A program made the position numbers and the translations under genes. Source: Flavihumibacter fluminis (GTDB lineage: Bacteria > Bacteroidota > Bacteroidia > Chitinophagales > Chitinophagaceae). From it: a DNA stretch of 64,000 nt. The DNA lies in contig NZ_JAKEVY010000001.1 of NCBI RefSeq assembly GCF_021491375.1, positions 248,001 to 312,000 of the forward strand. Reading direction: 5' to 3'. Numbering within the stretch: the stretch's first letter is position 1; every line of letters starts with the position of its first letter. Below, piece after piece: positions 1 through 8,055 of this stretch. Under the pieces are notes generated by a model, which did not search any database, was not told where the DNA came from, and was given only the letters and a program-made list of their open reading frames with translations.

Positions 1-584
1 TCCCTAAGAAACGGGACTATATGCATATTGATACAGTTTTCACCCAGGTGAAGCGTAATGTATGGGTGATGCTGGGCAGCTTCTCCAAAAAAGCTATTAA
101 AAAAGAAGATGCTGATATTGTACAGCGGATTCTCGAAGGGAAAAAAACCGATAATAAAATCCAGGTGATTCAGTTCCGTAAAAAGGACCTGGACAACCCC
201 GTTTATTTCGATAACCTGGAAGATCTCTTAACTGATATCAGCCGGAACGATCTGGACTGTGATGAAAAAGTTCGCTTTATCTATTCCGGTAACAATGAAT
301 TCCCTTTTGATGCCCGCGAACAATGGACAGACTCCTGTAACGTACTCGCACTGAAAGAAGGTGTTGTATTAGGGTATGACCGCAACGATAAAACTTCTAT
401 TGCCTTCCAGAAAGCCGGGTTCAGTGTATTGCATGTGAAGGAATTATTGGAAGATTTTGAAAATGGTACCAAATCCCCAGAATCACTGGAGAATTGCATT
501 ATCCTGATGCCCTCAGCAGAATTGTCGAGGGCAAGAGGCGGTTTCCATTGTATGAGTATGCCCTTGTTGCGGGAAGCGTATTAA
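1..584 (+). CDS. Arginine deiminase, C-terminal part (5' end outside window)
   Basis: The reading frame is open from the first bases and gives [14 protein letters not shown], the conserved arginine deiminase segment carrying an active-site His, so the gene starts before the window and the ATG at 21 is internal. The C-terminus has [10 protein letters not shown], holding the nucleophilic Cys of the family. These enzymes hydrolyse arginine to citrulline and ammonia in the cytoplasm. About 194 residues are visible, roughly half of a usual arginine deiminase. ctlX follows after 16 bp on the same strand, so citrulline-type metabolism is the likely context. Seen: motifs and open frame. Known: family chemistry. 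Inferred: substrate. A related guanidino-hydrolase is possible because the N-terminal half is not visible. Confidence 0.88.
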   Translation, partial: PKKRDYMHIDTVFTQVKRNVWVMLGSFSKKAIKKEDADIVQRILEGKKTDNKIQVIQFRKKDLDNPVYFDNLEDLLTDISRNDLDCDEKVRFIYSGNNEFPFDAREQWTDSCNVLALKEGVVLGYDRNDKTSIAFQKAGFSVLHVKELLEDFENGTKSPESLENCIILMPSAELSRARGGFHCMSMPLLREAY

Positions 585-600
585 TTAAACCAATCATTCT

Positions 601-1518
601 ATGCAGACTACCAATCATATCATGATGATACGGCCTGTCAATTTCAGCTTCAATGCTGAAACGGCGGTCAATAATGCCTTCCAGGTGGCTGGCGCGGCCG
701 AGCAGGCACAGGAAAAAGCGCAACAGGAATTTGATCGTTTTGTGGGCTTGCTTCAGCAAAACGGAATTGATGTTACGGTGATTAATGATAGCCCGGAACC
801 CTATACCCCTGATTCCATTTTCCCCAACAACTGGGTCAGTTTCCATGAAGATGGCCGGGTGGTTCTCTATCCCATGTTTGCCCCTAACAGACGTGCGGAA
901 AGAAAACCGGGGGTACTAACGACGATCTTTAAGCGCTTCTCACATTCAACGATCATTGATTTAACGGAAGCGGAAAAAGAAAATCGTTTCCTTGAAGGCA
1001 CTGGCAGTATGGTACTCGACAGGGAAAATAAAATTACCTACGCCTGTTTATCACCCCGTACAGAAAAAAAGCTGGTAGAAGACTTTGCTGAAAAACTGGG
1101 TTATACAGCGGTTTGTTTCAGGTCGGTTGACAAAAACGGCCAGGAAATTTATCATACCAATGTGATGATGTGCATTGCAGATCGTTATGCTGTTATTTGT
1201 ATGGACTCGATTCCTGATGCAAATGAAAAACAACTGGTTGAAGATGCCATTCGGAATACGGGCAAACAGCTGATTAACATCACACTTGATCAGATGAATT
1301 CCTTTGCCGGGAATATGCTCCAGGTGCGCAATGCAGCTGGACAAACCTTCCTCGTGATGAGTTCGCAGGCATATCATTCGCTGACACCCGAACAGATCAG
1401 TCAACTGGAATCTTTCAATCCCATTCTGCACTCGGATTTACGCACCATCGAAACCAATGGTGGTGGCAGTGCCCGTTGTATGATGGCGGAAATATTTTTA
1501 CCGGAATCAGCCAGCTAA
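601..1518 (+). CDS. ctlX: CtlX-type citrulline hydrolase / amidinotransferase-fold protein
   Basis: A 305-residue protein of the guanidino-group-modifying superfamily. It has PNNWVSFHEDG (residues about 75-85), GTGSMVLDR, YHTNVMM with the catalytic His, and a C-terminal NGGGSARCMM with Cys 293 as predicted nucleophile. This order and length fit CtlX, the citrulline utilization hydrolase. No signal peptide is seen, so it should be cytoplasmic. It lies 16 bp after the arginine deiminase gene and is probably cotranscribed, which would link arginine to citrulline to ornithine; an ornithine aminotransferase (rocD) is encoded near 39 kb. Its last 12 bp overlap the end of the convergent reductase gene. 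The exact substrate is inferred from family membership. Confidence 0.85.
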   Translation: MQTTNHIMMIRPVNFSFNAETAVNNAFQVAGAAEQAQEKAQQEFDRFVGLLQQNGIDVTVINDSPEPYTPDSIFPNNWVSFHEDGRVVLYPMFAPNRRAERKPGVLTTIFKRFSHSTIIDLTEAEKENRFLEGTGSMVLDRENKITYACLSPRTEKKLVEDFAEKLGYTAVCFRSVDKNGQEIYHTNVMMCIADRYAVICMDSIPDANEKQLVEDAIRNTGKQLINITLDQMNSFAGNMLQVRNAAGQTFLVMSSQAYHSLTPEQISQLESFNPILHSDLRTIETNGGGSARCMMAEIFLPESAS

Positions 1519-2400
1519 TAACTGAGCTGCTACCTGCGAAAAGGAACGGGGTTGATAACCCAGTTCCTTTTTTGCTTTTTGTATATCGAATCCGGTTTTA
1601 GCCGGACGTTTTCCTGGCTGTGTAAAACTCGCAGCGGTAACTCTTTCCATCAGTCCGGCATCCCAGCCTCCCATTTCTGCAATTGCCAGTCCCATTCGAT
1701 ACGGCGTGAATACTTCTTCACCGGAGATATGCCAGATGCCTGTTTTTCGTTGCTCCAATACCAATGCGATTCCTATTGCCAGGTCATTCACATAAGTGGG
1801 CGTACGAAACTGGTCGTCTACTACTTTGCAATGTCTACCGGCTTTCAGGTTATCCCGAAGCCAGCTGAAGATTGTCGAACGGCCATGACTATACGCATTT
1901 CCATACACCAGGCAGGTTCTGACAATCGCCCAGGGAACTTCTGCTGTTTGTACAATCGCCTCTGCTTCCAGCTTCGTTTGACCATACCAGCTGATCGGGT
2001 TCAAATCATCTTCTTCGGTATACATCCCTTTCTCTCCATCAAAAACGAAATCAGTTGATACAAACAGGAAAAAACAATTGTGTTCTTCTGCATCCAATAC
2101 CAATCGGGCTGTAGCTTCCACATTGATATTGTGCGCTTCTTTTTGTTTCTGTTCACATTCATCCACCTGCGACATGGCAGCGCAATGAACAATAGCGGTC
2201 GGTTTTTCTGATTCAATGATGGCCTGTAATTCAAAAGGATGCGTGATATCAGCAGCAACATATCGTACTCCGTTTGTTTCTACTGCCAATCTAGTGGGGC
2301 CCTTGCCGGTAGCTATTACACTATGCCCCCTTTGCGTCAATACCTGCACTAATTCCTGTCCTACAAACCCATTGGCACCTGTTACCAGTATTTTTTCCAT
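1507..2400 (-). CDS. SDR-family NAD(P)-dependent reductase, RmlD-like
   Basis: A 297-residue extended short-chain dehydrogenase. The N-terminus VTGANGFVGQELV is the Rossmann GxxGxxG dinucleotide site. STDFVFDGEKG at mid-protein and WYGQTKLEAEA provide the YxxxK catalytic pair in the RmlD (dTDP-4-dehydrorhamnose reductase) arrangement. It therefore probably reduces a nucleotide-sugar ketone, but no rhamnose or other sugar-nucleotide genes are nearby, so the substrate is open. The start codon lies 1 bp after the stop of the upstream prolyl oligopeptidase, so the two are likely cotranscribed. The 3' end overlaps ctlX by 12 bp, tail to tail, leaving no room for a dedicated terminator. Confidence 0.85.
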   Translation of the reverse strand: MEKILVTGANGFVGQELVQVLTQRGHSVIATGKGPTRLAVETNGVRYVAADITHPFELQAIIESEKPTAIVHCAAMSQVDECEQKQKEAHNINVEATARLVLDAEEHNCFFLFVSTDFVFDGEKGMYTEEDDLNPISWYGQTKLEAEAIVQTAEVPWAIVRTCLVYGNAYSHGRSTIFSWLRDNLKAGRHCKVVDDQFRTPTYVNDLAIGIALVLEQRKTGIWHISGEEVFTPYRMGLAIAEMGGWDAGLMERVTAASFTQPGKRPAKTGFDIQKAKKELGYQPRSFSQVAAQLLAG

Positions 2401-2401
2401 G

Positions 2402-4531
2402 CTATTTGCTGATTTGTTTGGGTCTTATTCCCATTTCATGGTAAATAAAAGAAAAAATATCGGCCGAGAGTTCAATGGATTTGGTAAGATTGCTTGCACC
2501 GTGACCAGATTTTGTGTCAATCCGGATGATTACAGGGTTTGTTCCTTTATAGGCCGACTGCAAGGCAGCAGCATATTTAAAGGAATGAGCCGGCACTACC
2601 CGATCGTCATGATCAGCAGTGGTAATCAGTGTGGATGGATACTTCAAATCCCTACTGATATTATGCAAAGGAGAATACTTGTATAAAAACCCAAACTGAT
2701 CCGGTTTTTCACTGGAGCCATATTCCGCAATCCAGTTCCAGCCGATGGTGAATTTCTGATAGCGTAACATGTCCATCACACCTACCTGCGGGATAGCTAC
2801 CTTGAATAGTTCAGGACGCTGATTTATTACTGCCCCTACCAGTAATCCGCCATTGGATCCACCCTGGATAGCCAGATAAGCAGGCGAGGTATATTTGTTT
2901 TTTATGAGGTGTTCTGCTGCCGCGATAAAATCATCAAAGACATGCTGTTTTTTATCCAGCATGCCATCCTTATGCCAGGTTTCACCGAACTCCGATCCTC
3001 CTCTCAAATTGGCTACTACATAAATGCCGCCCTGCTCGAGCCAGGTCAGATTCACAGCACTGAAGGAAGGAGTCAGACTGATATTAAATCCGCCATAACC
3101 ATAGAGTATGGTTGGGTTATTTCCGTTAAGCGCCAATCCTTTCTTATGCGTGATGAACATCGGCACCTGGGTGCCATCTTTACTGGTATAAAAAACCTGT
3201 TTCGTTTCAAATAAATCAGCCTGGTAACCCGGAATTACTGGTGCCCGGAATACGGTGCTTTTTCCTGAAACAGGATCCAGTTGAAATATAGTAGGCGGAT
3301 AGGTATAGGAACTAAACGTGTAGAAGATTTCATCACCCTTTTTTTCGGTACTGAAACCACTGGCATTGCCAATGCCCGGAAGCTTAATCTCGCGGATTCG
3401 TTTTCCGTTGAGATCGTACTGGTAAACATGGCTGCTAACATTTTCCAGGTAGTTTATAAAGATGGAACCACCTGCTGTTGAACTGCTTCTGATGGGAAAC
3501 TTTGCTTCCGGAACCAGGGTCCGGGTACTGGAAACGGTCCCATTTTTTAGTAGCATTTCAATAATCCGGTAGTTGGGTGCCCCATCATCCGTAGAAACCA
3601 GGATCCGGTCGCCCACATTATCAATGAATTCATAATTGGTGTTACCTACTTCCTTAACCAGTGGAATCCAGGTTTTAGAACCGCTTTTTGTATCCCGGAT
3701 CCATAGAGCATTGCCCATAAAGCCCTTGCCCCGGTCACTAATCGATAGAATGCTGAATCGTTCATCTTTACTGGTTCTAAGGGTGTGAAAACGCTGTGGA
3801 TTGGCAGGATCCTCATAAATGAGTTCATCACTGGATTGCGGGGTGCCGATCCGATGATAAAAAACCTGGTGATTTTCATTTTTGGTAGACAATTCCTTCC
3901 CTTTTTCAGGTGCCGGATAGCGACTGTAATAAAACCCATCCCCCTGCCAGGCAATGCCGGATACTTTCACCCAGGAAATGGTATCCTTTAAAAACTGGTT
4001 GGTTTGCATATCCCGGACGAGGTAGGTCTGCCAGTCTGATCCCCCGAGGGAAAGTGCTACAACAGCATATTTTCCATCATTTGAAAGTGAAAAATTGGCC
4101 ATTCGGGTAGTGCCGTCTGTAGAAAACCGGTTCGGATCCAATACCAGTTCCTCCTTTCCCTTGAGGCCCCTGGTACGATATAAAGCAGATTGATTTTGGA
4201 GTCCATCGTTTTTATAATAATAGTAGTACTCGCCTTTTTTACCCGGCGCAGAATATTTTGCATAATTACTCACTTCCAGCATCCGGTTTTTCCATTGTTC
4301 CCGGAAAGGAATCGTTGACAGGTAACCAAAACTGACTTTGTTTTGCGCCTCCACCCAGGCCTTGGTTTCGGCACTGTTATCATCTTCGAGCCAGCGATAC
4401 GGATCCGCTACCTGGGTTCCATGGTAATTGTCTACGGTATCAACTTTTCGGGTAGTTGGATAGGATAATTGTGCAGTAGCTCCAATACTAACATTTGTAA
4501 GTATGACCAAACACAGATATTTATTCCACAT
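2402..4531 (-). CDS. Secreted prolyl oligopeptidase (family S9A)
   Basis: A 709-residue serine peptidase that cleaves short peptides after proline. Residues 1-21 form a signal peptide ending in ATAQ, so the enzyme is exported. The family opening DPYRWLED lies near residue 42. A beta-propeller precedes the alpha/beta-hydrolase domain with GGSNGG (Ser about 559), ADHDDRVVP (Asp about 642-643) and SGHGAS (His 677), the catalytic triad in the expected order and spacing. Length is normal for a family member with a signal peptide. It is the first gene of a two-gene unit with the RmlD-like reductase and diverges from pfkA across a 175-bp gap holding a perfect 17-bp palindrome. Confidence 0.95.
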   Translation of the reverse strand: MWNKYLCLVILTNVSIGATAQLSYPTTRKVDTVDNYHGTQVADPYRWLEDDNSAETKAWVEAQNKVSFGYLSTIPFREQWKNRMLEVSNYAKYSAPGKKGEYYYYYKNDGLQNQSALYRTRGLKGKEELVLDPNRFSTDGTTRMANFSLSNDGKYAVVALSLGGSDWQTYLVRDMQTNQFLKDTISWVKVSGIAWQGDGFYYSRYPAPEKGKELSTKNENHQVFYHRIGTPQSSDELIYEDPANPQRFHTLRTSKDERFSILSISDRGKGFMGNALWIRDTKSGSKTWIPLVKEVGNTNYEFIDNVGDRILVSTDDGAPNYRIIEMLLKNGTVSSTRTLVPEAKFPIRSSSTAGGSIFINYLENVSSHVYQYDLNGKRIREIKLPGIGNASGFSTEKKGDEIFYTFSSYTYPPTIFQLDPVSGKSTVFRAPVIPGYQADLFETKQVFYTSKDGTQVPMFITHKKGLALNGNNPTILYGYGGFNISLTPSFSAVNLTWLEQGGIYVVANLRGGSEFGETWHKDGMLDKKQHVFDDFIAAAEHLIKNKYTSPAYLAIQGGSNGGLLVGAVINQRPELFKVAIPQVGVMDMLRYQKFTIGWNWIAEYGSSEKPDQFGFLYKYSPLHNISRDLKYPSTLITTADHDDRVVPAHSFKYAAALQSAYKGTNPVIIRIDTKSGHGASNLTKSIELSADIFSFIYHEMGIRPKQISK

Positions 4532-4578
4532 ATGTGAATTGTTTATTGATTTTCAATGTTAAGTGGTGGTTGTAAGGG

Positions 4579-4595
4579 TATGTAGTGACTACATA
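4579..4595. promoter_or_regulatory. Perfect 17-bp palindrome between prolyl oligopeptidase and pfkA genes
   Basis: TATGTAGTGACTACATA has two 8-bp arms around a single G. It sits 16 bp upstream of a -7-like box for pfkA, where the -33 element would be. Shape and place fit a binding site for a dimeric regulator; which regulator is unknown. Confidence 0.5.
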
Positions 4596-4610
4596 ATCAA
4601 GGCAAATCCT

Positions 4611-4618
4611 TATTTTTG
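4611..4618 (+). promoter_or_regulatory. Candidate -7 box for pfkA-pyk
   Basis: TATTTTTG matches the Bacteroidota -7 consensus TAnnTTTG exactly. No TTG lies at the usual distance upstream; that place is taken by the palindrome at 4579-4595, which would suit an activator-dependent promoter. The implied leader to the pfkA ATG is about 80 nt. Confidence 0.35.
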
Positions 4619-4706
4619 GCGCGCCTTATCAAACGACTGCCTAAAAATAGGAAAGCTTGTCATGTAATTTAGCATATGTAAAACCAAACTACCTTAATTT
4701 AATTCG

Positions 4707-5693
4707 ATGAGTGACAGCAAGGTTAAAAAAATAGGAGTACTGACTTCCGGTGGCGATTCTCCCGGTATGAATGCCGCGGTAAGGGCAGTAGTCAGAACCG
4801 GACTTTATCATGGCTTGGAAATGTATGGAATTATCAGAGGATATGCAGGCATGGTAGACGATGATATTTTCAAGATGGAATCACGTTCGGTGGCCAATAT
4901 CATTCAGCGGGGTGGCACCATTCTTAAAACAGCCCGTTGTAAAGAATTTTTTGAATACGAAGGCCGGAAGAAAGCTTATGAAAATCTGAAGAAAAGAAAT
5001 ATTGATGGCCTGGTGGTAATTGGGGGCGATGGCAGTTTCAATGGCGCACTGAAGTTCAGCCAGGAATTTGACATCCCCTGCATTGGTTTACCCGGCACCA
5101 TTGATAAAGATATTGCAGGTACTGATTTTACGATCGGTTTTGATACTGCAGTAAATACAGCTGTAGAAGCAATTGACAAAATCCGTGATACGGCAGATGC
5201 GCATGACCGTCTCTTTATTATTGAGGTGATGGGGCGTGATGCCGGATATATCGCCCTTCACAGTGGCATTGCTACCGGAGCCGAACATATTCTGATCCCC
5301 GAAAAGAAAACCGATATCGACCAGGTGGTAAAGAGTCTGCAGGAAAAAGAAAAACGCAGAAAATTAGTAAACCTGATTGTGGTGGCAGAAGGAGATGAAT
5401 TTGGGGGAGCGGAAGAAGTTGCCAAACACGTAAAAGCAAAATTACCTCATATTGATACCCGGGTTTGTATACTCGGACATATTCAGCGGGGCGGATCACC
5501 TACCTGCCTGGATCGACTCATTGCCAGTCGCATGGGATACCACGCGGTGGAAAGCCTGATGACCGGTCGCAATAATGTTATGGTGGGCATCCAGAATAAT
5601 AAAATGCATTACACCCCACTTGAAAATGCAGTGAAGGCAAAACAAAAAATCAATGAGGAATGGATGAAGATCGTGAAGATCCTCGCCTCCTGA
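4707..5693 (+). CDS. pfkA: ATP-dependent 6-phosphofructokinase
   Basis: A 328-residue enzyme that phosphorylates fructose 6-phosphate to fructose 1,6-bisphosphate. It shows LTSGGDSPGMNAAVR near the N-terminus (ATP site), VVIGGDGSFNGA, GTIDKDIAGTDFTIGFDTA with the catalytic Asp pair, and EVMGRDAGYIAL. Gly rather than Asp in GGDGS points to ATP rather than pyrophosphate as donor. The length is that of a short bacterial PfkA, and no fusion or truncation is seen. pyk follows 35 bp downstream, so two irreversible steps of glycolysis appear cotranscribed. Confidence 0.97.
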   Translation: MSDSKVKKIGVLTSGGDSPGMNAAVRAVVRTGLYHGLEMYGIIRGYAGMVDDDIFKMESRSVANIIQRGGTILKTARCKEFFEYEGRKKAYENLKKRNIDGLVVIGGDGSFNGALKFSQEFDIPCIGLPGTIDKDIAGTDFTIGFDTAVNTAVEAIDKIRDTADAHDRLFIIEVMGRDAGYIALHSGIATGAEHILIPEKKTDIDQVVKSLQEKEKRRKLVNLIVVAEGDEFGGAEEVAKHVKAKLPHIDTRVCILGHIQRGGSPTCLDRLIASRMGYHAVESLMTGRNNVMVGIQNNKMHYTPLENAVKAKQKINEEWMKIVKILAS

Positions 5694-5728
5694 TCCAATC
5701 AAAAAAGCAAGCAACGAAAATCTAACAT

Positions 5729-7219
5729 ATGTCAAAACACGCCTCTAAATACCTGCACCAGGAAATGGATAAAGAAGCAGGCAGGCAACATGCTTTTAAA
5801 AGGACCAAGATTGTAGCCACTGTAGGTCCGGCTTGTGATACTTACGATAAACTCCTTGCCCTGGTTCGTGCCGGTGTGAATGTTTTCCGACTGAATTTCT
5901 CTCACGGATCACATGAGGATAAAGCTAAGATCATTGAACATATCCGCCAGATCAATTCCACGGAACCCTATAATATTGCTATCCTGGGTGACCTGCAGGG
6001 TCCTAAATTACGGGTGGGTGAAATTGAAAACAATGGCATCCAGGTAAATGAAGGAGATATCCTGACTTTCACCAATACCAAATGTGTCGGCACCCTGGAA
6101 AAGATCTACGTTAGTTATCCTAACCTGCATGCCGATGTAGTGGTAGGAAACAGGATCTTTATTGATGATGGTAAAATTGAGGTTGAGGTTACTGAAATCA
6201 CCGATGACAATGATGTAAAGGTGAGAGTAACAGTTGGCGGGAAATTATCTTCCAAGAAAGGAATCAACCTTCCGGATACCAAGATCTCACTGCCAGCCTT
6301 AACCGAAAAAGACCTGCTTGATCTTGATTTTATAATTGAACAAAAACTTGACTGGGTAGCACTTTCATTTGTAAAGAGAGTAGAAGACCTGATCCAGTTA
6401 AGAACCATACTGAATCGTCACCAGAGCAAGACCAAGGTGATTTCAAAAATTGAAATGCCGGAAGCCATCACTAATCTGCGGGATCTGATCCTCGAGAGTG
6501 ATGGTGTTATGATTGCCCGTGGCGACCTGGGTATTGAAATCCCCATGGAGCAGGTTCCGCTGATTCAGAAAGATATCATCCGCAAATGTATGCACCGTGC
6601 GAAGCCGGTAATTGTTGCGACCCAGATGATGGAAAGCATGATCGATCGCGTGAAGCCCAATCGTTCTGAAGTAACCGATGTGGCCAATGCAGTAATGGAA
6701 GGTGCAGATGCAGTAATGTTAAGTGGTGAAACAGCAACCGGTCAGTATCCGGTATTGGTTATTGAAACCATGAGTAAGATCATTCGCGAAATAGAAACCA
6801 AAGCCTATTATTACAACCGCGAAGAAGACCTGACTCCACAGCCCCACTCTCCTTCTTTCCTGAGTGATGCGATCTGTTACAATGCCTGTAAAATCGCCAA
6901 AGATGTAAATGCACATGCACTGATCGGCATGACTCAGAGTGGTTATACCGGTTTTATGTTGTCCAGCTATCGTCCAAAATCTCCCCTTTATATTTTCACG
7001 AAAGAGCGTTCCCTCGTGAATCAGTTGAGTTTAAGCTGGGGCGTTCGTGCATTCTTCTATGAAGAAGAGGAAAGCCTGGATGATATCCACTCAGATCAGC
7101 ATGAAATCCTGAAAGAGCGTGGCTTTGTCCAGGTTGGAGATGTAGTGGTTAATACGGGAAGTACGCCGGTGAAAGAACACCTGCCAACGAATATTCTGAA
7201 GATATCGGTGGTGAAATAG
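5729..7219 (+). CDS. pyk: Pyruvate kinase
   Basis: A 496-residue enzyme converting phosphoenolpyruvate and ADP to pyruvate and ATP. RTKIVATVGPA near residue 25 opens the barrel. FRLNFSHG, GDLQGPKLRVGE, VISKIEMPEAI and DGVMIARGDLGIEIP provide the substrate, metal and active-site motifs, with MLSGETATGQYP after them and the C-terminal allosteric domain from about residue 370. An N-terminal extension of roughly 20 residues precedes the conserved core. It follows pfkA by 35 bp. The stop codon directly abuts the large inverted-repeat element at 7219-7344, which probably ends the transcript. Confidence 0.97.
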   Translation: MSKHASKYLHQEMDKEAGRQHAFKRTKIVATVGPACDTYDKLLALVRAGVNVFRLNFSHGSHEDKAKIIEHIRQINSTEPYNIAILGDLQGPKLRVGEIENNGIQVNEGDILTFTNTKCVGTLEKIYVSYPNLHADVVVGNRIFIDDGKIEVEVTEITDDNDVKVRVTVGGKLSSKKGINLPDTKISLPALTEKDLLDLDFIIEQKLDWVALSFVKRVEDLIQLRTILNRHQSKTKVISKIEMPEAITNLRDLILESDGVMIARGDLGIEIPMEQVPLIQKDIIRKCMHRAKPVIVATQMMESMIDRVKPNRSEVTDVANAVMEGADAVMLSGETATGQYPVLVIETMSKIIREIETKAYYYNREEDLTPQPHSPSFLSDAICYNACKIAKDVNAHALIGMTQSGYTGFMLSSYRPKSPLYIFTKERSLVNQLSLSWGVRAFFYEEEESLDDIHSDQHEILKERGFVQVGDVVVNTGSTPVKEHLPTNILKISVVK

Positions 7220-7344
7220 TGAGATGTCAGACGTCAGACGTGAGAAGAAGAAAGGAGAAGGGAGAAGGGAAACTGGAGACAGGTTTTCTTCTCCCTTTTC
7301 ACATCTCACTTCTGACGTCTGACGTTTCACGTCTCACTTCTCAC
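7219..7344. repeat. Large imperfect inverted-repeat element between pyk and cutC
   Basis: The 20-bp arms at 7226-7245 and 7304-7323 are inverted copies with one mismatch, and both carry GTCAGACGTCAGA. Further in, GGGAGAAGGGAAAC (from 7261) opposes GTTTTCTTCTCCC, so the whole folds into a long hairpin. The arms are built from stuttered TGAGA/TCAGACGT units. The element starts at the pyk stop and supplies the last codons and stop of cutC. It has no open frame of its own. It may act as a two-way terminator and resembles a dispersed REP-like intergenic repeat; copies elsewhere in the genome cannot be judged from one window. Confidence 0.7.
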
Positions 7345-8055
7345 ATTGCGCAGCAACTCCCTGATCTCGTCCGGATCTACTGTCCAGGTTTGAGCACCTT
7401 CGCTTAAGGATGGATTTTTATACTCCATGTTGCCGGTTGTTATTTTGCGGGCAGAACTATGGAATTCACTAAGTCCGGTTAATTGCTGCAATTGCGCAAT
7501 ATTGCCCGACCGGATGCCAGCGCCAGGTAATATAATAATCCTTTCTTTCGCTTCCTTGATACAGGCCAGTAAGGAGCTCAATCCCTCCATTACGGTATTG
7601 GCCCCTCCGGAAGTCAGTATGCGCTGGCAACCTGCGGCTATGACTACCTCCAATGCTTCCAGCTGATTGGGCACCTGGTCAAATGCCCGGTGAAAAGTAA
7701 CATCCATCGGATAGGCCAGTTCTACCAGTTTGGCCGTAGTTTCATAATCTACCCGGCCATCGGACTTCAAACACCCAAAAACCACTCCATCCATGCCCAG
7801 TTCTTTTGCCAGCTGGATGTCTTTTTTCATTACATCAATTTCCTCTGGTGTATATAAAAAATCTCCACCCCTGGGACGAATAATAGGAAATACCGGGATC
7901 TGAACTGCTTCCCTTGCCGCACGCATCATGCCATAGGATACGGTTGTTCCTCCTTCAGGTGGATTGGCACATAATTCAATCCGGCCACCACCATTGGCTT
8001 CAATCAGTTTACAACTGTTGATGTCAAATGCTATGACTTCCAGTAAAATTGACAT
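7327..8055 (-). CDS. cutC: CutC family protein
   Basis: A 242-residue TIM-barrel protein of the CutC family. Typical stretches are RIELCANPPEGGTT, VFPIIRPRGGDFLY, DGVVFGCL, DVTFHRAFD and RILTSGGA, in the expected order. The family has been linked to copper homeostasis, but its biochemical activity is not settled. The start codon overlaps the stop of the upstream glycosylasparaginase by one base (TGATG), so translation is probably coupled. The final residues NVRSET and the stop codon lie inside the inverted-repeat element shared with pyk, so the original C-terminus may have been replaced by repeat sequence. No signal peptide is present. Confidence 0.9.
   Translation of the reverse strand: MSILLEVIAFDINSCKLIEANGGGRIELCANPPEGGTTVSYGMMRAAREAVQIPVFPIIRPRGGDFLYTPEEIDVMKKDIQLAKELGMDGVVFGCLKSDGRVDYETTAKLVELAYPMDVTFHRAFDQVPNQLEALEVVIAAGCQRILTSGGANTVMEGLSSLLACIKEAKERIIILPGAGIRSGNIAQLQQLTGLSEFHSSARKITTGNMEYKNPSLSEGAQTWTVDPDEIRELLRNVRSET

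Noticed and set aside
4608-4651. Possible hairpin between CCTTATTTTTGGC and GCCTAAAAATAGG in the pfkA leader
   Set aside because: The arms need shifts and mismatches to pair and are A/T-rich; too weak to call as a riboswitch or attenuator.
7219-7344. Reading the repeated units between pyk and cutC as a CRISPR array
   Set aside because: The units are short, variable, arranged as inverted arms, and there are no regular spacers or cas genes.
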